Shown: positions 1 to 10,970, counted from the stretch's first letter. The stretch is DNA of 64,000 bases from an uncultured Gammaproteobacteria bacterium (GCA_947259885.1 CAMYNW010000002.1:1-64000), one strand, 5' to 3'. Made by a program: numbers and translations. Notes: generated from the sequence alone by a model not told the origin.

Positions 1-1036
<1,036 letters not shown>

Positions 1037-1157
1037 AGTTTTTGCGTCCCGAAGGACAATTGCTTTGGAATATCAACGCGTTAGACGCATCTCAATTCAC
1101 ATTCTGGATGAGAGACTTTCAAAGATATTGAAGCGCTCACACAATCTGTTTGATTAG

Positions 1158-1170
1158 TTGTAAAAGACCA
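1158..1170 (-). promoter_or_regulatory. boxA-like antitermination site in the rRNA leader
   Basis: The minus-strand leader reads TGGTCTTTTACAA, close to the enterobacterial boxA (TGCTCTTTAACAA). It is followed by a stretch resembling the conserved leader sequence after boxA in E. coli (a TGTGTGAGC segment). It lies between the rrn promoter and the 16S 5' end, as expected for Nus-factor loading. Confidence 0.6.
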
Positions 1171-1205
1171 AGGAAGACGGCGGTCGCCGGCTTCCGGGAG
1201 CGCGA

Positions 1206-1233
1206 ATTATACGCATTAAAGGAGACCCGTCAA
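1206..1233 (-). promoter_or_regulatory. rrn operon promoter (P1-like)
   Basis: On the minus strand a -35 box TTGACG (1228-1233) and a perfect -10 box TATAAT (1206-1211) are separated by 16 bp. They are followed by a GC-rich discriminator (TCGCGCTCCC). Upstream, 1234-1310 is very A/T-rich, like an UP element. This is the layout of growth-rate and ppGpp-controlled rRNA promoters. The predicted start, near 1199, gives a leader of about 160 nt before 16S. The remainder of the gap to tyrS, up to 1469, holds no gene that I can support. Confidence 0.85.
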
Positions 1234-1469
1234 CAACAAAATGAAAAATATCGACGAAATTCCAAAGTTAAATTTCAAACTATTTTAAGACATTGTTTTA
1301 GAATGATTTTTTATAGTCCTATCCCTTCAGTCCGGAGGCTGAATTTGATCCTAAACAAGCCTTTTTTTGCTGCGTCGCAGCATAGATGGATTATTCGCCA
1401 ATTAATGCCACTTTCGCTGCCATCTACTAAGATGCAGCATGGATGTTAGATTTATCTCATACTAATCGC

Positions 1470-2669
1470 TCACAACACCGAGACCTGCGCCCATTTTCTC
1501 TTACCTACCTGAACTACTATTCGAGCCCCCTGCTCAATTCTGAGCCTGGGGTCGTCGACTCTCTCTCCACCAATTTTTACCGCTCCCTGCTTGATCATTC
1601 TGATCCCTTCCGAGGTAGAAGACACTAGCTCCGCGAGTTTCAACATGTTGGCTACTGGTAACCCATCGGGCCCGGCCTCCAGCTCTTTTTCAGGCATATC
1701 TTCGGGTACAGCGCCTTTGCGAAAACGATCGATAAACACCTGCCTGGCGCGCTCTGCGTCAGATTGGCTATGAAATCTTGCGGTAATCTCCATAGCAAGC
1801 TCAAATTTTGCATCTCGTGGGTTCATGCCTTCATCGACTGATTGCTTCAATTTATTCAGCTCCACATTGGTCTTATAACTTAGCAGGTCGAAGTATCTCC
1901 ACATCAACTCATCCGATATCGACATAATTTTTCCCAACATCTCGCTCGGATCTTCGGTGATGCCGACATAGTTATCCAGTGACTTCGACATCTTATTCAC
2001 ACCGTCCAGACCCTCGAGTAACGGCACGGTCATGACCACCTGTGACTCCTGTCCTACCTGCTTTTGCAGCTCCCGACCAACCAAAAGATTAAATTTCTGG
2101 TCGGTGCCGCCAAGTTCAACATCTGCCTCCAATGCCACTGAATCGTAGCCCTGAGCAAGCGGATAAAGGAATTCGTGCACCGAAATAGATTGGTTATTGG
2201 CAAACCGTTTCTTGAAATCATCACGCTCCAGCATGCGCGCCACGGTATAACGGGAAGCCAGGGTTATCATTCCAGACGCGCCTAAGCCATTCATCCACTC
2301 AGAGTTGAATCTGACCTGCGTCAGTTCCGGATCAAGGATTTTGAACACCTGTTTCTTATAAGTCTCAGCATTTTCCTCAATCTGCGCACGGCTGAGCGAT
2401 GGTCTGGTGGCATTTTTACCGCTCGGATCGCCAATCAGCCCAGTAAAGTCGCCAATTAAGAACACAACCTGGTGCCCAAACTGCTGAAATTGACGCATCT
2501 TATTAATAAGGACTGTATGGCCTAAATGCAGATCTGGTGCGGTGGGATCGAATCCTGCCTTGACCGTTAAAGGTTTTCCTTTCTCAAGTTTCGATTTTAG
2601 CTCTGATTCAAGCAGAATCTCCTCTACACCCCGCCCCAGCTCTTTCAGAATCGATTTCAGTTCACTCAT
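1470..2669 (-). CDS. tyrS: Tyrosyl-tRNA synthetase
   Basis: This 399-residue class I synthetase charges tRNA-Tyr with tyrosine in the cytosol. The signature motif HLGH is at residues 48-51, the second signature KMSKS near residue 230, and an S4-type RNA-binding domain fills the last 60 or so residues. Its length and its HLGH rather than HVGH signature fit the TyrZ-like branch (about 400 residues) better than the E. coli TyrS branch (424). It lies directly upstream of an rrn operon on the same strand and divergent from the M23 peptidase gene. The pseudomonad gene order anmK-M23-tyrZ-rrn is the same. The ATG start is unambiguous. Confidence 0.97.
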   Translation of the reverse strand: MSELKSILKELGRGVEEILLESELKSKLEKGKPLTVKAGFDPTAPDLHLGHTVLINKMRQFQQFGHQVVFLIGDFTGLIGDPSGKNATRPSLSRAQIEENAETYKKQVFKILDPELTQVRFNSEWMNGLGASGMITLASRYTVARMLERDDFKKRFANNQSISVHEFLYPLAQGYDSVALEADVELGGTDQKFNLLVGRELQKQVGQESQVVMTVPLLEGLDGVNKMSKSLDNYVGITEDPSEMLGKIMSISDELMWRYFDLLSYKTNVELNKLKQSVDEGMNPRDAKFELAMEITARFHSQSDAERARQVFIDRFRKGAVPEDMPEKELEAGPDGLPVANMLKLAELVSSTSEGIRMIKQGAVKIGGERVDDPRLRIEQGARIVVQVGKRKWAQVSVL

Positions 2670-2915
2670 TAAAAAATTACCAAAATTACTCGAATATTAA
2701 GATCGAAAAGCCCCCCCAAAAAGGTGGTTATAAACTCTTTGACCTGACACAAACTAATAGGTAAAGTACTGACCCACCAAAGTTGTCTAGTTCGAGGACT
2801 TTAGTCGTGTCCTCTGATAACCGCTTGTTTTGGTTATCTAGAGTGTATTTGGTTAAGGGTCGCAGCGTATGCTGCCGGGCAACAATTTCCACCTATTTCA
2901 ATCGAAACAACAGTA

Positions 2916-4763
2916 ATGACGCCGAAAATGCGATCAACGCTAGATCTCGATCTTAAAGACCTGTCCCCAAAACCGTCAACGCCGCATATCGGCAAGATTG
3001 GTCTTGTGGTTGTGTCTGCCATTGCAATAGTGTCCACTGTAGTCTCAATAGACAATCCATCGGCGGCTACAGCCACTCTGGTCGGTACAGAGAGAGTACT
3101 CACGTCTGACCTTATATTCGATGGAAGACACTTCGACTCATCCCAAGCTACGATGAGTCAACGGATCAAGGACCGAGACGCGGATGCGGATCATATCAGC
3201 CAACTTGGCAATTCCAAAACCGCCCGGACTGCAGAGAATTCCTACCGAAGGAGAGAGATCAGGTTTGCAATGATGGCGCCGTCATTAAATAGGGCGCACA
3301 CAGACCCCGTGGTCAACATGATCGAAGCTGATCCCAAGTTTGCACTACGCACTGATAATCGCATACCCGCTTCCGAACCTGATCGCACCCAGGTAGCAAT
3401 GCTGATGCCTCAGCAGTCGCAAACTATTAACCATTCTACTGAACTAGATCATGGAATCGCAGCGATACTAAACAACGACTCGGTAGAGCTTGATAGCACG
3501 CAAGAAACGCAACAAGAACTGGAAGCGGTTGCGTCCATCAATTCGAATGCCATCATCCCTGCTTACGATTCGTCGAACGATAATCTGACCTCCTCCACGA
3601 CGACAGTTTCTGAAACCGTCAGCGCCGTTAACCAATTCGCACAAAAGGATTGGCAATTTGAAAAGGTAAAGAAAAGGGACACACTCTCGCAAATATTTAA
3701 TAGGCTTGGTTTAAGCAGCAGCGAGGCTTACAGTTTGGTCGAAGTCGAAGAGGCAGCACCTCTTAAACTGATTCGTCCTGGACAAAAAATTGAAGTTGTC
3801 ATAACTCCCTCCAAAGAAGATAAAAGTAAAGAAGTATTAGCAGCACTTCGTTATAAATTGGACAAGTTCTCCTCTTTAGTGGTGCTGCGCACGGACCAGG
3901 GCTTTAAGGCAAATATCGAGGTAAAAGAACCGACAATTGAACACCGGCTGGCAAAGGCCACCATTGATCACAGCTTGCTGGGTGCCGCCAAGAACGCCGA
4001 TATTCCATATGACATCGTCTACAAACTCGCCTCTATTTTCGGCTGGCAGATCGATTTCGCGCGGGATATTCAGCCTGGAGATCAAATTGCCTTAATCTAC
4101 GAAGAGCTGTTTCTTGACGATGAAGTTGTGGGACATGGTCAGATTGTTGCTGCCGAACTGCTGACCGCTGATAAACAGTATCGAGCAATTCGTCATATCG
4201 ACGAAGAAAATCGTGTGACCTACTACGCACCTGATGGAGACGGAATACAAGGATCTTTTCTGCGCTCACCAATCAAATTCGCAAGGGTGACTTCGAAATT
4301 CAGTAAGAAACGTTTTCACCCGATTCAGAAAAAATGGAAAGCGCATAAAGGTGTCGACTATGGCGCCCCCATGAAGACGCCGATTTTCGCTACTGGAGAT
4401 GGAGTCGTGACGCTTGCTGGCAGTAAAAGAGGATACGGCAAGACAGTAATCATCAGACATGGACACAAGTACCAAACTTTATATGCACATATGAATAGCT
4501 ATGCTAAAGGAATTAAATCTGGTGCTCGCGTGAAACAAGGAGATGTAATTGGCTATGTCGGCAAGACAGGCTGGACAACAGGCCCACACCTTCACTATGA
4601 ATTCCGTTTAAATGGCATTCACCAAAATCCGCTCACTGTTGAGCTGCCTAAGTCAGCGCCGATCGACAATAAATACCAAAGAGCGTTTAAGAAGGAAGCC
4701 GAAGTTTGGGTCGCAGCTCTCGACAGAGCTGGTCAAATCCCACTCGCTCAAAACGATCAGTAA
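2916..4763 (+). CDS. M23 family murein endopeptidase with OapA/LysM-like domain
   Basis: This is a 615-residue envelope metallopeptidase, probably cutting peptidoglycan cross-links. A single hydrophobic segment at about residues 27-47 anchors it or directs it to the periplasm. A long low-complexity linker follows, then a LysM/OapA-like region (about residues 245-295). The C-terminal lysostaphin-type M23 domain has His477-x3-Asp481 and the His558-x-His560 pair that bind zinc. The architecture matches the MepM/YebA group. The gene is followed 56 bp downstream by anmK, an anhydromuramic acid kinase, so both neighbours act on wall turnover. The start is the first ATG. No strong ribosome site is seen, so an alternative start at codon 5 is possible. 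Confidence 0.93.
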   Translation: MTPKMRSTLDLDLKDLSPKPSTPHIGKIGLVVVSAIAIVSTVVSIDNPSAATATLVGTERVLTSDLIFDGRHFDSSQATMSQRIKDRDADADHISQLGNSKTARTAENSYRRREIRFAMMAPSLNRAHTDPVVNMIEADPKFALRTDNRIPASEPDRTQVAMLMPQQSQTINHSTELDHGIAAILNNDSVELDSTQETQQELEAVASINSNAIIPAYDSSNDNLTSSTTTVSETVSAVNQFAQKDWQFEKVKKRDTLSQIFNRLGLSSSEAYSLVEVEEAAPLKLIRPGQKIEVVITPSKEDKSKEVLAALRYKLDKFSSLVVLRTDQGFKANIEVKEPTIEHRLAKATIDHSLLGAAKNADIPYDIVYKLASIFGWQIDFARDIQPGDQIALIYEELFLDDEVVGHGQIVAAELLTADKQYRAIRHIDEENRVTYYAPDGDGIQGSFLRSPIKFARVTSKFSKKRFHPIQKKWKAHKGVDYGAPMKTPIFATGDGVVTLAGSKRGYGKTVIIRHGHKYQTLYAHMNSYAKGIKSGARVKQGDVIGYVGKTGWTTGPHLHYEFRLNGIHQNPLTVELPKSAPIDNKYQRAFKKEAEVWVAALDRAGQIPLAQNDQ

Positions 4764-4819
4764 CCTGCTTGTCAACTCGCTCGTCGGCCACTGCAGGTCG
4801 ATAATCCACTAAAAATCTC

Positions 4820-5926
4820 GTGGCTGAACGGACTGCCGCAATAGGGATTATGTCAGGCACCAGTGTCGACGCAATCGACGGGGTTGTGCTCGATATCACC
4901 GATCATAACCAACCGCAGTTGATTGCGACTCACAGCGAACCTTTCCCTGATTCATTGCGGAAGAATATTCTTCGTTTAACCTCCCCTGGCGAAAACGAAA
5001 TTGAATTAGCAGGATGCGTTCATACCGAATTGGGTGAACACTATGCCAGCATTGCCAACACGCTTTCGGAGCTCGCGAATGAGATAACGGTTTCGGTTAT
5101 CGGCTGCCACGGCCAAACCGTCCGACATCGGCCACAAGGAACGCATCCTTTTACCTTACAACTCGGCAACGGAGCCGTGATCGCACAACGAACGGGAATA
5201 ACTACGGTGACCGATTTTCGCAGCGCGGATATGGCTATGGGCGGTCAAGGCGCCCCATTTGCCCCATTCTTTCATCGCACGGTCTTTGCTAAGCCCGGTA
5301 CCACTCGAGCGATTGTCAATCTAGGCGGCATTGCTAATGTAACGCTACTGCCAGGCGACATCGATGCTCCCGTGATCGGATTTGACACTGGTCCCGCGAA
5401 TGCTCTGCTGGACGCCTGGATTCAGAAATACCGAGATGCGCAATTCGACAAAGATGGCTCATGGGGCAAATCTGGACAGCTGAACCGTAAACTGCTTGAT
5501 CTTTTCCTGTCAGAACCATACTTCGCTCGCCCGGCTCCAAAAAGTACCGGCAGGGAATTATTTAATCTCGATTGGGTAAACAGTAAGACGCAACAGTTAG
5601 ACAGTTCGCTTTCTCCTGTTGATGTGCAAAGGACACTTGGAGAACTCACTGCCCGGTCGTTAACAAATCAATTGGCTGCTGAAATAGATGAGATTTATCT
5701 TTGCGGCGGTGGCGCCAATAACGGCTGGCTAAGAACACTGATCGAAGAGCAGCTATCCGCACCAGTTTCAACCACAGAGGCCCTTGGCTTCCCCCACCAG
5801 TGGATCGAGGCAGCTGCCTTTGCCTGGATGGCGGCGGCGACACTGAAGCAAAAAGCCTGCACTCTCCCATCGGTAACAGGCGCCACGCAAAGTACTATTG
5901 CTGGAGCTGTTTACTTCGCAAAATGA
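4820..5926 (+). CDS. anmK: Anhydro-N-acetylmuramic acid kinase
   Basis: This 368-residue enzyme hydrolyses and phosphorylates 1,6-anhydroMurNAc to MurNAc-6-phosphate during recycling of the cell wall. The N-terminal phosphate-binding motif G-T-S-x-D-x-x-D is at residues 11-18, and further hallmarks are a GCHGQT block, a Gly-Gly-x-x-N-V-T segment and a late C-G-G-G-x-x-N motif. Length and motifs are typical of AnmK. It starts with GTG, which aligns with the family N-terminus. It lies behind the M23 peptidase gene and is probably co-transcribed with it. Confidence 0.97.
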   Translation: MAERTAAIGIMSGTSVDAIDGVVLDITDHNQPQLIATHSEPFPDSLRKNILRLTSPGENEIELAGCVHTELGEHYASIANTLSELANEITVSVIGCHGQTVRHRPQGTHPFTLQLGNGAVIAQRTGITTVTDFRSADMAMGGQGAPFAPFFHRTVFAKPGTTRAIVNLGGIANVTLLPGDIDAPVIGFDTGPANALLDAWIQKYRDAQFDKDGSWGKSGQLNRKLLDLFLSEPYFARPAPKSTGRELFNLDWVNSKTQQLDSSLSPVDVQRTLGELTARSLTNQLAAEIDEIYLCGGGANNGWLRTLIEEQLSAPVSTTEALGFPHQWIEAAAFAWMAAATLKQKACTLPSVTGATQSTIAGAVYFAK

Positions 5927-6254
5927 ACAAAAATTGGAGAAATCTTTAAACATCAGCCTCCCTGCAAACCTTGGCCCAAGCTGAGTAAATCCCTGATCAC
6001 AAAATACTCAGAAAAATTTCTACAATCCAGATTTTAACAATCTTCAATTCCGCTGCCTCTGAACCGAATTCGCTCCCAGCAATGATCCTCGCCAACAGGT
6101 TCGGTATCAGATTCGAGTAGCTGCATGCTAACCCCTTTTTCTTTTTAAATTTATTAGCGGCCTACGCATAACCGAGAGCGAGGCCATGTGGGTGACAAGC
6201 TTGGCTGTAGCCCCTAAACTCGACCTCTGCAAAACAAATTCCAGACTACAAACA
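5927..6254. other. Intergenic stretch between anmK and ridA, no gene recognised
   Basis: These 328 bp are A/T-rich. I see no tRNA, no convincing coding sequence and no clear intrinsic terminator. The ridA reading frame stays open upstream to about 6186, but the family start is at 6255, so the extension is taken as non-coding. A ridA promoter presumably lies here but no clear -35/-10 pair stands out. Confidence 0.5.
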
Positions 6255-6644
6255 ATGAGCAAAACAATCATAGAAACTGACCAGGCTCCCAGTGCAATTG
6301 GCACCTATTCGCAGGCCGTAAGAGTGGACGATACGGTTTACATATCCGGGCAGATACCCCTAGATCCAGTCACAATGGAACTTGATGACGCAAGTTTTGA
6401 AGTCGCCGCAAAAAGAGTTTTCAATAACCTAAAAGCAATCGCAGAAGCCGCTGGTGGCAGTCTTGATGACGCAGTTAAACTCAATATTTCCATGACAGAC
6501 CTGTCTAACTTCGCGACCGTAAACGAAATAATGGCCCAGTTCATCAATGAGCCATATCCCGCCCGGGCCGCAGTTGGCGTTGCGTCGTTACCGAAAGGCG
6601 TACCGGTGGAAATTGAAGCGATCCTGGTTTTAAACCAGGGCTGA
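6255..6644 (+). CDS. ridA: RidA family reactive intermediate (imine/enamine) deaminase
   Basis: This is a 129-residue YjgF/YER057c/UK114 protein. RidA hydrolyses reactive 2-aminoacrylate and related imines released by PLP enzymes. Visible hallmarks are the N-terminal A-P-x-A-I-G-x-Y-S-Q-A-V block, the Y-I-S-G-Q-I-P segment, and the C-terminal P-A-R-x-A-V-x-V-x-x-L-P-K-x-V-P-V-E-I-E block, which contains the substrate-anchoring arginine. The ATG at 6255 matches the usual family start. recG follows almost at once, an arrangement common in gammaproteobacteria, where both genes sit near spoT. Confidence 0.95.
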   Translation: MSKTIIETDQAPSAIGTYSQAVRVDDTVYISGQIPLDPVTMELDDASFEVAAKRVFNNLKAIAEAAGGSLDDAVKLNISMTDLSNFATVNEIMAQFINEPYPARAAVGVASLPKGVPVEIEAILVLNQG

Positions 6645-6671
6645 ACGAGACCTGAAAACCGGAAAAGATTA

Positions 6672-8738
6672 CTGTCCGCACATCCTCTCCAGATTCTGAA
6701 TGGCGTCGGGCCACAGCTTGCGGCCAAGCTCCAACGTATGGGCATCGAGACGCCTGCTGATCTGCTGTTTCATTTACCTTTTCGCTACCAGGATCGCACT
6801 AGAATTACGCCTATAGGACAACTCCAACATGGAGATGACGTAGTGATTGTGGGCCAAATCGAATCTGCTGAGATTCGATTTGGCCGCCGCCGTAGCCTGT
6901 TAGCTCTGGTTTCAGACCCCACAGGAGTTCTGACACTACGATTTTTTCATTTCAGTCAATCTCAGAAAAATGCATTTAAAAACGGTTACTGGATCAGGTG
7001 CTATGGGGAGGTGCGTCGCGGCCCAAACAGTTTTGAAATTGTTCATCCAGAGTATCGGATCACTGAGACTGAACCCGATGAATCTGTCGAAAAGTCATTA
7101 ACACCAGTTTACCCCGCTACAGAAGGCGTGGGACCAAACATTATTCGGCGCTTGGCGAACCAGGCGCTTAAACTGGCCTTGCCGGGTCTGGCTGAGTTTA
7201 TACCGCCCGATGTGCATGAAAGTTTTCAGTTAATGTCTATGCAAGAAGCGCTGATGACTGTGCATCAACCACCTCCAGATGCTGATACCGAGGCGTTGAC
7301 CGCAGGTCGCCACCCCGCCCAGCAGAGACTTGCACTGGAGGAGATGATCGCCCACCACCTCGCGCTATATCAATTAAAACTACAACGAAGTTCTCAAGTA
7401 GGACCAGTACTGCATTTAGGGAGTCCGTCCTGGAAAACCCTCGAGTCAAGTTTAGGATTCGATCTCACCGGCGCACAGAAGCGTGTAATACAGGAACTGT
7501 CAAAAGACCTCGCCGGAACGCAACCTGCGCTTCGAATGATTCAGGGAGATGTCGGTTCCGGCAAAACGGTTGTCGCGGCAGCCGCAGCTTTGCAGGCAAT
7601 TGATGCGGGTTATCAGGTTGCACTCATGGCACCAACTGAGCTTCTTGCTGAACAGCACCGCAAAAGTTTCGAACATTGGTTTGATAAAGTCGAGGTGGAA
7701 GTGCAGTGGTTAACTGGCAAAATGCCAGCAGCGGCTAGACGCGACGCGCTGGAAAACATTGCCAGTGGTCGGGCAAAAATGATAGTCGGCACACATGCCT
7801 TGTTCCAGGAGCAGGTTGAATTTTCTAACCTTGGTTTAATAATTGTTGACGAACAACATCGATTTGGTGTTGACCAGCGGCTTGCTCTTAGAAACAAAGG
7901 CAGCAACCAGGAACAGGTACCCCATCAGCTCATTATGAGTGCCACACCGATACCGCGATCGCTGGCCATGGTGTTTTATGCTGACCTTGATGTATCCAGT
8001 ATTGACGAAATGCCACCTGGCCGCAAACAGGTCACTACCGTTGTTTTGCCAGACACGCGGAGAGGAGAAATCGCAGAACGAATCCACAACGTATGTCGAC
8101 AAGGTCAACAAGTATACTGGGTCTGTCCATTAATCGAAGAATCCGACAAGCTACAAGCCCAGGCTGCAACGGAAACCTGGCAAACTCTTCAGGAAACATT
8201 GCCAGATCTACGAATCGAATTGGTACATGGTCGGATGAAACCCGCAGCTAAAGATCAGGTTATGCAGCGGTTTCGTGACGGCCAATGCGATCTCCTTGTT
8301 GCCACCACGGTTATTGAAGTAGGTGTTGATGTACCCAATGCTAATCTGATGATTATTGAAAACGCCGAACGCCTGGGTCTGGCGCAGTTGCACCAGCTTC
8401 GGGGGCGGGTTGGAAGAGGAGCAGACCAGGCTAACTGCGTTCTGTTGTATAAACCGCCCCTTGGTCGACTGGCCAAAGAGCGCCTGGCCCTGCTTCGGGA
8501 CAGCAATGACGGATTTGAAATCGCACAGAAAGACCTTGAGCAAAGAGGCCCCGGTGAAATGCTGGGCACTCGACAAACCGGGCTGCAACAGTTACGAATT
8601 GCTGACCTTGGCCGGGACATTGCTTTGTTTCCCGTGGTTGAAAAAATAGCGTTGCAGTTACGAAAATCCCATCCGCAAACCATCCGGCCCCTGATTGATC
8701 GCTGGATACATAATAACGATATTTACGCTAACGTCTAA
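6672..8738 (+). CDS. recG: ATP-dependent DNA helicase RecG
   Basis: RecG is the branch-migration helicase that remodels stalled forks and Holliday junctions. An N-terminal wedge/OB domain is followed by the helicase core: Walker A GDVGSGKT, DEQH box, the SATPIPRS motif III region, VEVGVDVPNA and a QLRGRVGRG motif VI block. The first ATG in frame is at 6738, but the frame is open back to 6645. The translated 22 residues before that ATG (A-H-P-L-x-x-L-N-G-V-G-P-x-L-A-x-K-L) match the conserved start of the wedge domain. No ATG, GTG or TTG precedes them. A CTG at 6672 (purine-rich GGAAAAGA just upstream) is the best candidate start and is used here. ATT at 6693 is an alternative. Confidence 0.93.
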   Translation: MSAHPLQILNGVGPQLAAKLQRMGIETPADLLFHLPFRYQDRTRITPIGQLQHGDDVVIVGQIESAEIRFGRRRSLLALVSDPTGVLTLRFFHFSQSQKNAFKNGYWIRCYGEVRRGPNSFEIVHPEYRITETEPDESVEKSLTPVYPATEGVGPNIIRRLANQALKLALPGLAEFIPPDVHESFQLMSMQEALMTVHQPPPDADTEALTAGRHPAQQRLALEEMIAHHLALYQLKLQRSSQVGPVLHLGSPSWKTLESSLGFDLTGAQKRVIQELSKDLAGTQPALRMIQGDVGSGKTVVAAAAALQAIDAGYQVALMAPTELLAEQHRKSFEHWFDKVEVEVQWLTGKMPAAARRDALENIASGRAKMIVGTHALFQEQVEFSNLGLIIVDEQHRFGVDQRLALRNKGSNQEQVPHQLIMSATPIPRSLAMVFYADLDVSSIDEMPPGRKQVTTVVLPDTRRGEIAERIHNVCRQGQQVYWVCPLIEESDKLQAQAATETWQTLQETLPDLRIELVHGRMKPAAKDQVMQRFRDGQCDLLVATTVIEVGVDVPNANLMIIENAERLGLAQLHQLRGRVGRGADQANCVLLYKPPLGRLAKERLALLRDSNDGFEIAQKDLEQRGPGEMLGTRQTGLQQLRIADLGRDIALFPVVEKIALQLRKSHPQTIRPLIDRWIHNNDIYANV

Positions 8739-8748
8739 TCTTGAATTG

Positions 8749-9609
8749 ATGTCTGCTTTTTCTGTGATAAGCCCCTACGTTCGGTTGATGCGAATGGACC
8801 GTCCTATCGGAGGATTTCTGCTTCTTTGGCCGACGCTTTGGGCCTTATGGATGGCTTCTGCGGGACGACCCGATCCGACTATCGTATTAATTTTTGTCGC
8901 AGGAACATTCGTAATGCGTGCCGCCGGATGTGTGATCAACGACTACGCTGACAGAAAATTTGACTCGCATGTTGAACGCACCCAGGGTCGACCACTAGCT
9001 ACGGGAGAGTTATCACCGGGACAAGCATTACTGGTATTTTTTGTGCTCCTGATCCTAGCGTTTTTACTGGTGCTGCAGCTTAACTTCGCAACCATTAAGC
9101 TATCAATTTTTGGCGCCATGATCGCGGCACTGTACCCCTTCACAAAAAGATTGACAAACTTGCCCCAGCTGGTTCTTGGCGTCGCATTCTCATGGGGTAT
9201 ACCGATGTCATACACCGCACTCACTCATTCACTGCCCTGGGAGGCATGGATTCTGTTTGCAGCTAATTTCGCATGGATCGTTGCTTACGATACCCAATAC
9301 GCTATGGCCGATCGTGAAGACGATTTAAAAATAGGGGTCAAATCCTCCGCTATTTTATTTGGACGGTTTGATAATCTCATTGTTGGGCTACTACATCTAA
9401 CAGCGCTTGTCATTCTGGCTTCACTCGGCTGGGCCAAACAGTTGGGTTTGCATTTCTATCTTGGGTTGCTTGCTGCAGCGTTATTCGCACTTTACCAACA
9501 GTATTTGTGTCGCGACCGGGAGAGCACTCTATGCTTTCAAGCATTCCTCAATAATAATTGGTTTGGCGCGATGGTATTTGTCGGCATAGTATTGGGGCTA
9601 CTTCCCTGA
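8749..9609 (+). CDS. ubiA: 4-hydroxybenzoate octaprenyltransferase
   Basis: This 286-residue integral membrane enzyme prenylates 4-hydroxybenzoate in ubiquinone synthesis. The first Asp-rich motif N64-D65-x-x-D68-x-x-x-D72 and the second (Y-D-T-x-Y-A-x-x-D-x-x-D-D, near residues 186-199) bind the Mg-diphosphate of the prenyl donor. Several hydrophobic helices fill the rest. The ATG at 8749 lies 10 bp after the recG stop and fits the family start, whereas an upstream start would overlap recG. Its end is only 11 bp from the end of the convergent SDR gene. Confidence 0.96.
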   Translation: MSAFSVISPYVRLMRMDRPIGGFLLLWPTLWALWMASAGRPDPTIVLIFVAGTFVMRAAGCVINDYADRKFDSHVERTQGRPLATGELSPGQALLVFFVLLILAFLLVLQLNFATIKLSIFGAMIAALYPFTKRLTNLPQLVLGVAFSWGIPMSYTALTHSLPWEAWILFAANFAWIVAYDTQYAMADREDDLKIGVKSSAILFGRFDNLIVGLLHLTALVILASLGWAKQLGLHFYLGLLAAALFALYQQYLCRDRESTLCFQAFLNNNWFGAMVFVGIVLGLLP

Positions 9610-9620
9610 AACATCAGGCA

Positions 9621-10337
9621 TCAGGAAAGCTCTCGGATATCGACGAAACTACCGCTCGGGTATTCGAGCAATTGCGGTAGCGCTTCAACGATCTTGCGAG
9701 CAGCCTTAGCGGGTCCAGGCATGGCATCCGTGCCTCGGGCCTCACGCAGGCGATTGAATCCAGGGAAATCGCCTTCGTCGATATTTTCGGGGTCACTGAT
9801 GAAGGCCTGCATTGCGGTATCCACTAGACCTGGTGCCAGGGATACCAGATGAGAATCGGGGAATTCATGCGCATACAGCTGCCCCAGCATATTGACCGCC
9901 GCCTTGGAAATTGAATACCCGGACCATCCTTTTCCACCACTCACCGAAGCCCCTGAAGATACCAATACAATCTGCTCGATATTGATTCCTGAAGCTATCA
10001 GCCAATCAAGGATTACCTTGTTTGACCACACGTTACTTACCATAATCGACTCAAGGTCTTCTATAGGCGTGTTCTGCATCAGCCGCAGCTTCCCAAGAAC
10101 CCCGGCATTCAAGAAAACGAGCTTCAAGTCCCGAACACCACTCAGTAACGCATTAAGTTTGCTTGCTATTTTGTCCAGATTTGACAAGTCGATCTTGGCG
10201 TCCCTTAACCTTCCATCCTTCAAAGGACAGCCTCTGCGGCTCAATCCATATACCGACGCTCCCAGTTCGAGGTAAACCTCACTCAACCCGAGGCCTAGAC
10301 CACTACTGTTGCCGGTTACAAATATTCTGTCCATCAT
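9621..10337 (-). CDS. Short-chain dehydrogenase/reductase
   Basis: This is a 238-residue classical SDR with a Rossmann nucleotide site T8-G-x-x-x-G13-x-G15 near the N-terminus, an N-A-G-V motif and a catalytic Y-S-I-S-K (YxxxK) preceded by a serine stretch (L-V-S-S-G-A). It should be an NAD(P)-dependent oxidoreductase. The substrate cannot be read from the sequence; benzil-reductase-like (YueD-type) SDRs are the nearest look-alike I can name. Two consecutive ATG codons open the frame. It is convergent with ubiA and divergent from the Nudix gene. Confidence 0.9.
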   Translation of the reverse strand: MMDRIFVTGNSSGLGLGLSEVYLELGASVYGLSRRGCPLKDGRLRDAKIDLSNLDKIASKLNALLSGVRDLKLVFLNAGVLGKLRLMQNTPIEDLESIMVSNVWSNKVILDWLIASGINIEQIVLVSSGASVSGGKGWSGYSISKAAVNMLGQLYAHEFPDSHLVSLAPGLVDTAMQAFISDPENIDEGDFPGFNRLREARGTDAMPGPAKAARKIVEALPQLLEYPSGSFVDIRELS

Positions 10338-10421
10338 GTTATTTTAACTAGTCGCGTGTTGGCCGATACGGATGCATACACACGGGGTGCTTCGAGCCAT
10401 AAAGAAAGTTATTATCTCTGG

Positions 10422-10970
10422 ATGTCTTTAAGTCAATTCATAAAGTTTTGCAATATCTGCGGTGACAGTATCACTATCGCGATACCGGACGGTGATAATC
10501 GCGAGCGGCACATTTGCAATAGTTGCGGAGAAGTTCAATATCAGAATCCTAAAATCGTCACTGGATGCATCCCGATTTGGCAAGACCGTATCTTATTGTG
10601 CCGTCGAGCCATTGAGCCGAGGAAAGGATTGTGGACCGTCCCAGCAGGTTTTATGGAAAATAAGGAAACACTGCAGGAAGGTGCAGTCCGTGAAACTATG
10701 GAAGAAGCCTGCGCCCCGGTGAGCGATATTCAACTCTATGGCATCTACAATCTACCCCGCATCAGTCAGGTATACGTGATGTTTCTAGCCCAGCTGGAGC
10801 GCGAGGACGGGTATGATGTGGGTGAAGAAAGTCTCGAGGTCGGTTTGTTCTCTGAGCACGAGATTCCCTGGGATCATATGGCCTTTCGAGTGATTGAAAC
10901 TGCGTTACGACGTTACCTTGAAGAACGTAAACAACGGCGATTTTCTATCGATCTCTCCGATCTGCACTAA
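10422..10970 (+). CDS. Nudix hydrolase with N-terminal zinc ribbon
   Basis: This is a 182-residue protein. Cys10, Cys13, Cys32 and Cys35 form a zinc ribbon like that of NADH pyrophosphatases. The Nudix box follows: G76-x5-E82-x7-R90-E91-x-x-E94-E95. The glycine usually found two residues after EE is a cysteine here (C97). The substrate is probably a nucleoside diphosphate derivative. The ATG at 10422 is chosen because the residues before it, from an upstream GTG at 10356, do not resemble the family and the zinc ribbon begins nine residues after this ATG. Confidence 0.9.
   Translation: MSLSQFIKFCNICGDSITIAIPDGDNRERHICNSCGEVQYQNPKIVTGCIPIWQDRILLCRRAIEPRKGLWTVPAGFMENKETLQEGAVRETMEEACAPVSDIQLYGIYNLPRISQVYVMFLAQLEREDGYDVGEESLEVGLFSEHEIPWDHMAFRVIETALRRYLEERKQRRFSIDLSDLH

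Noticed and set aside
1374..1386. GCTGC-GTC-GCAGC hairpin with a T-run as terminator
   Set aside because: The T-run lies on the wrong side of the stem for either neighbouring transcript.
1150..1449. 99-codon open frame in the rrn leader region
   Set aside because: It overlaps the rrn promoter, boxA and UP-like sequence; the frame is not protein-like.
8208..8683. Two long minus-strand frames inside recG
   Set aside because: Antisense shadows of a well-conserved helicase core.
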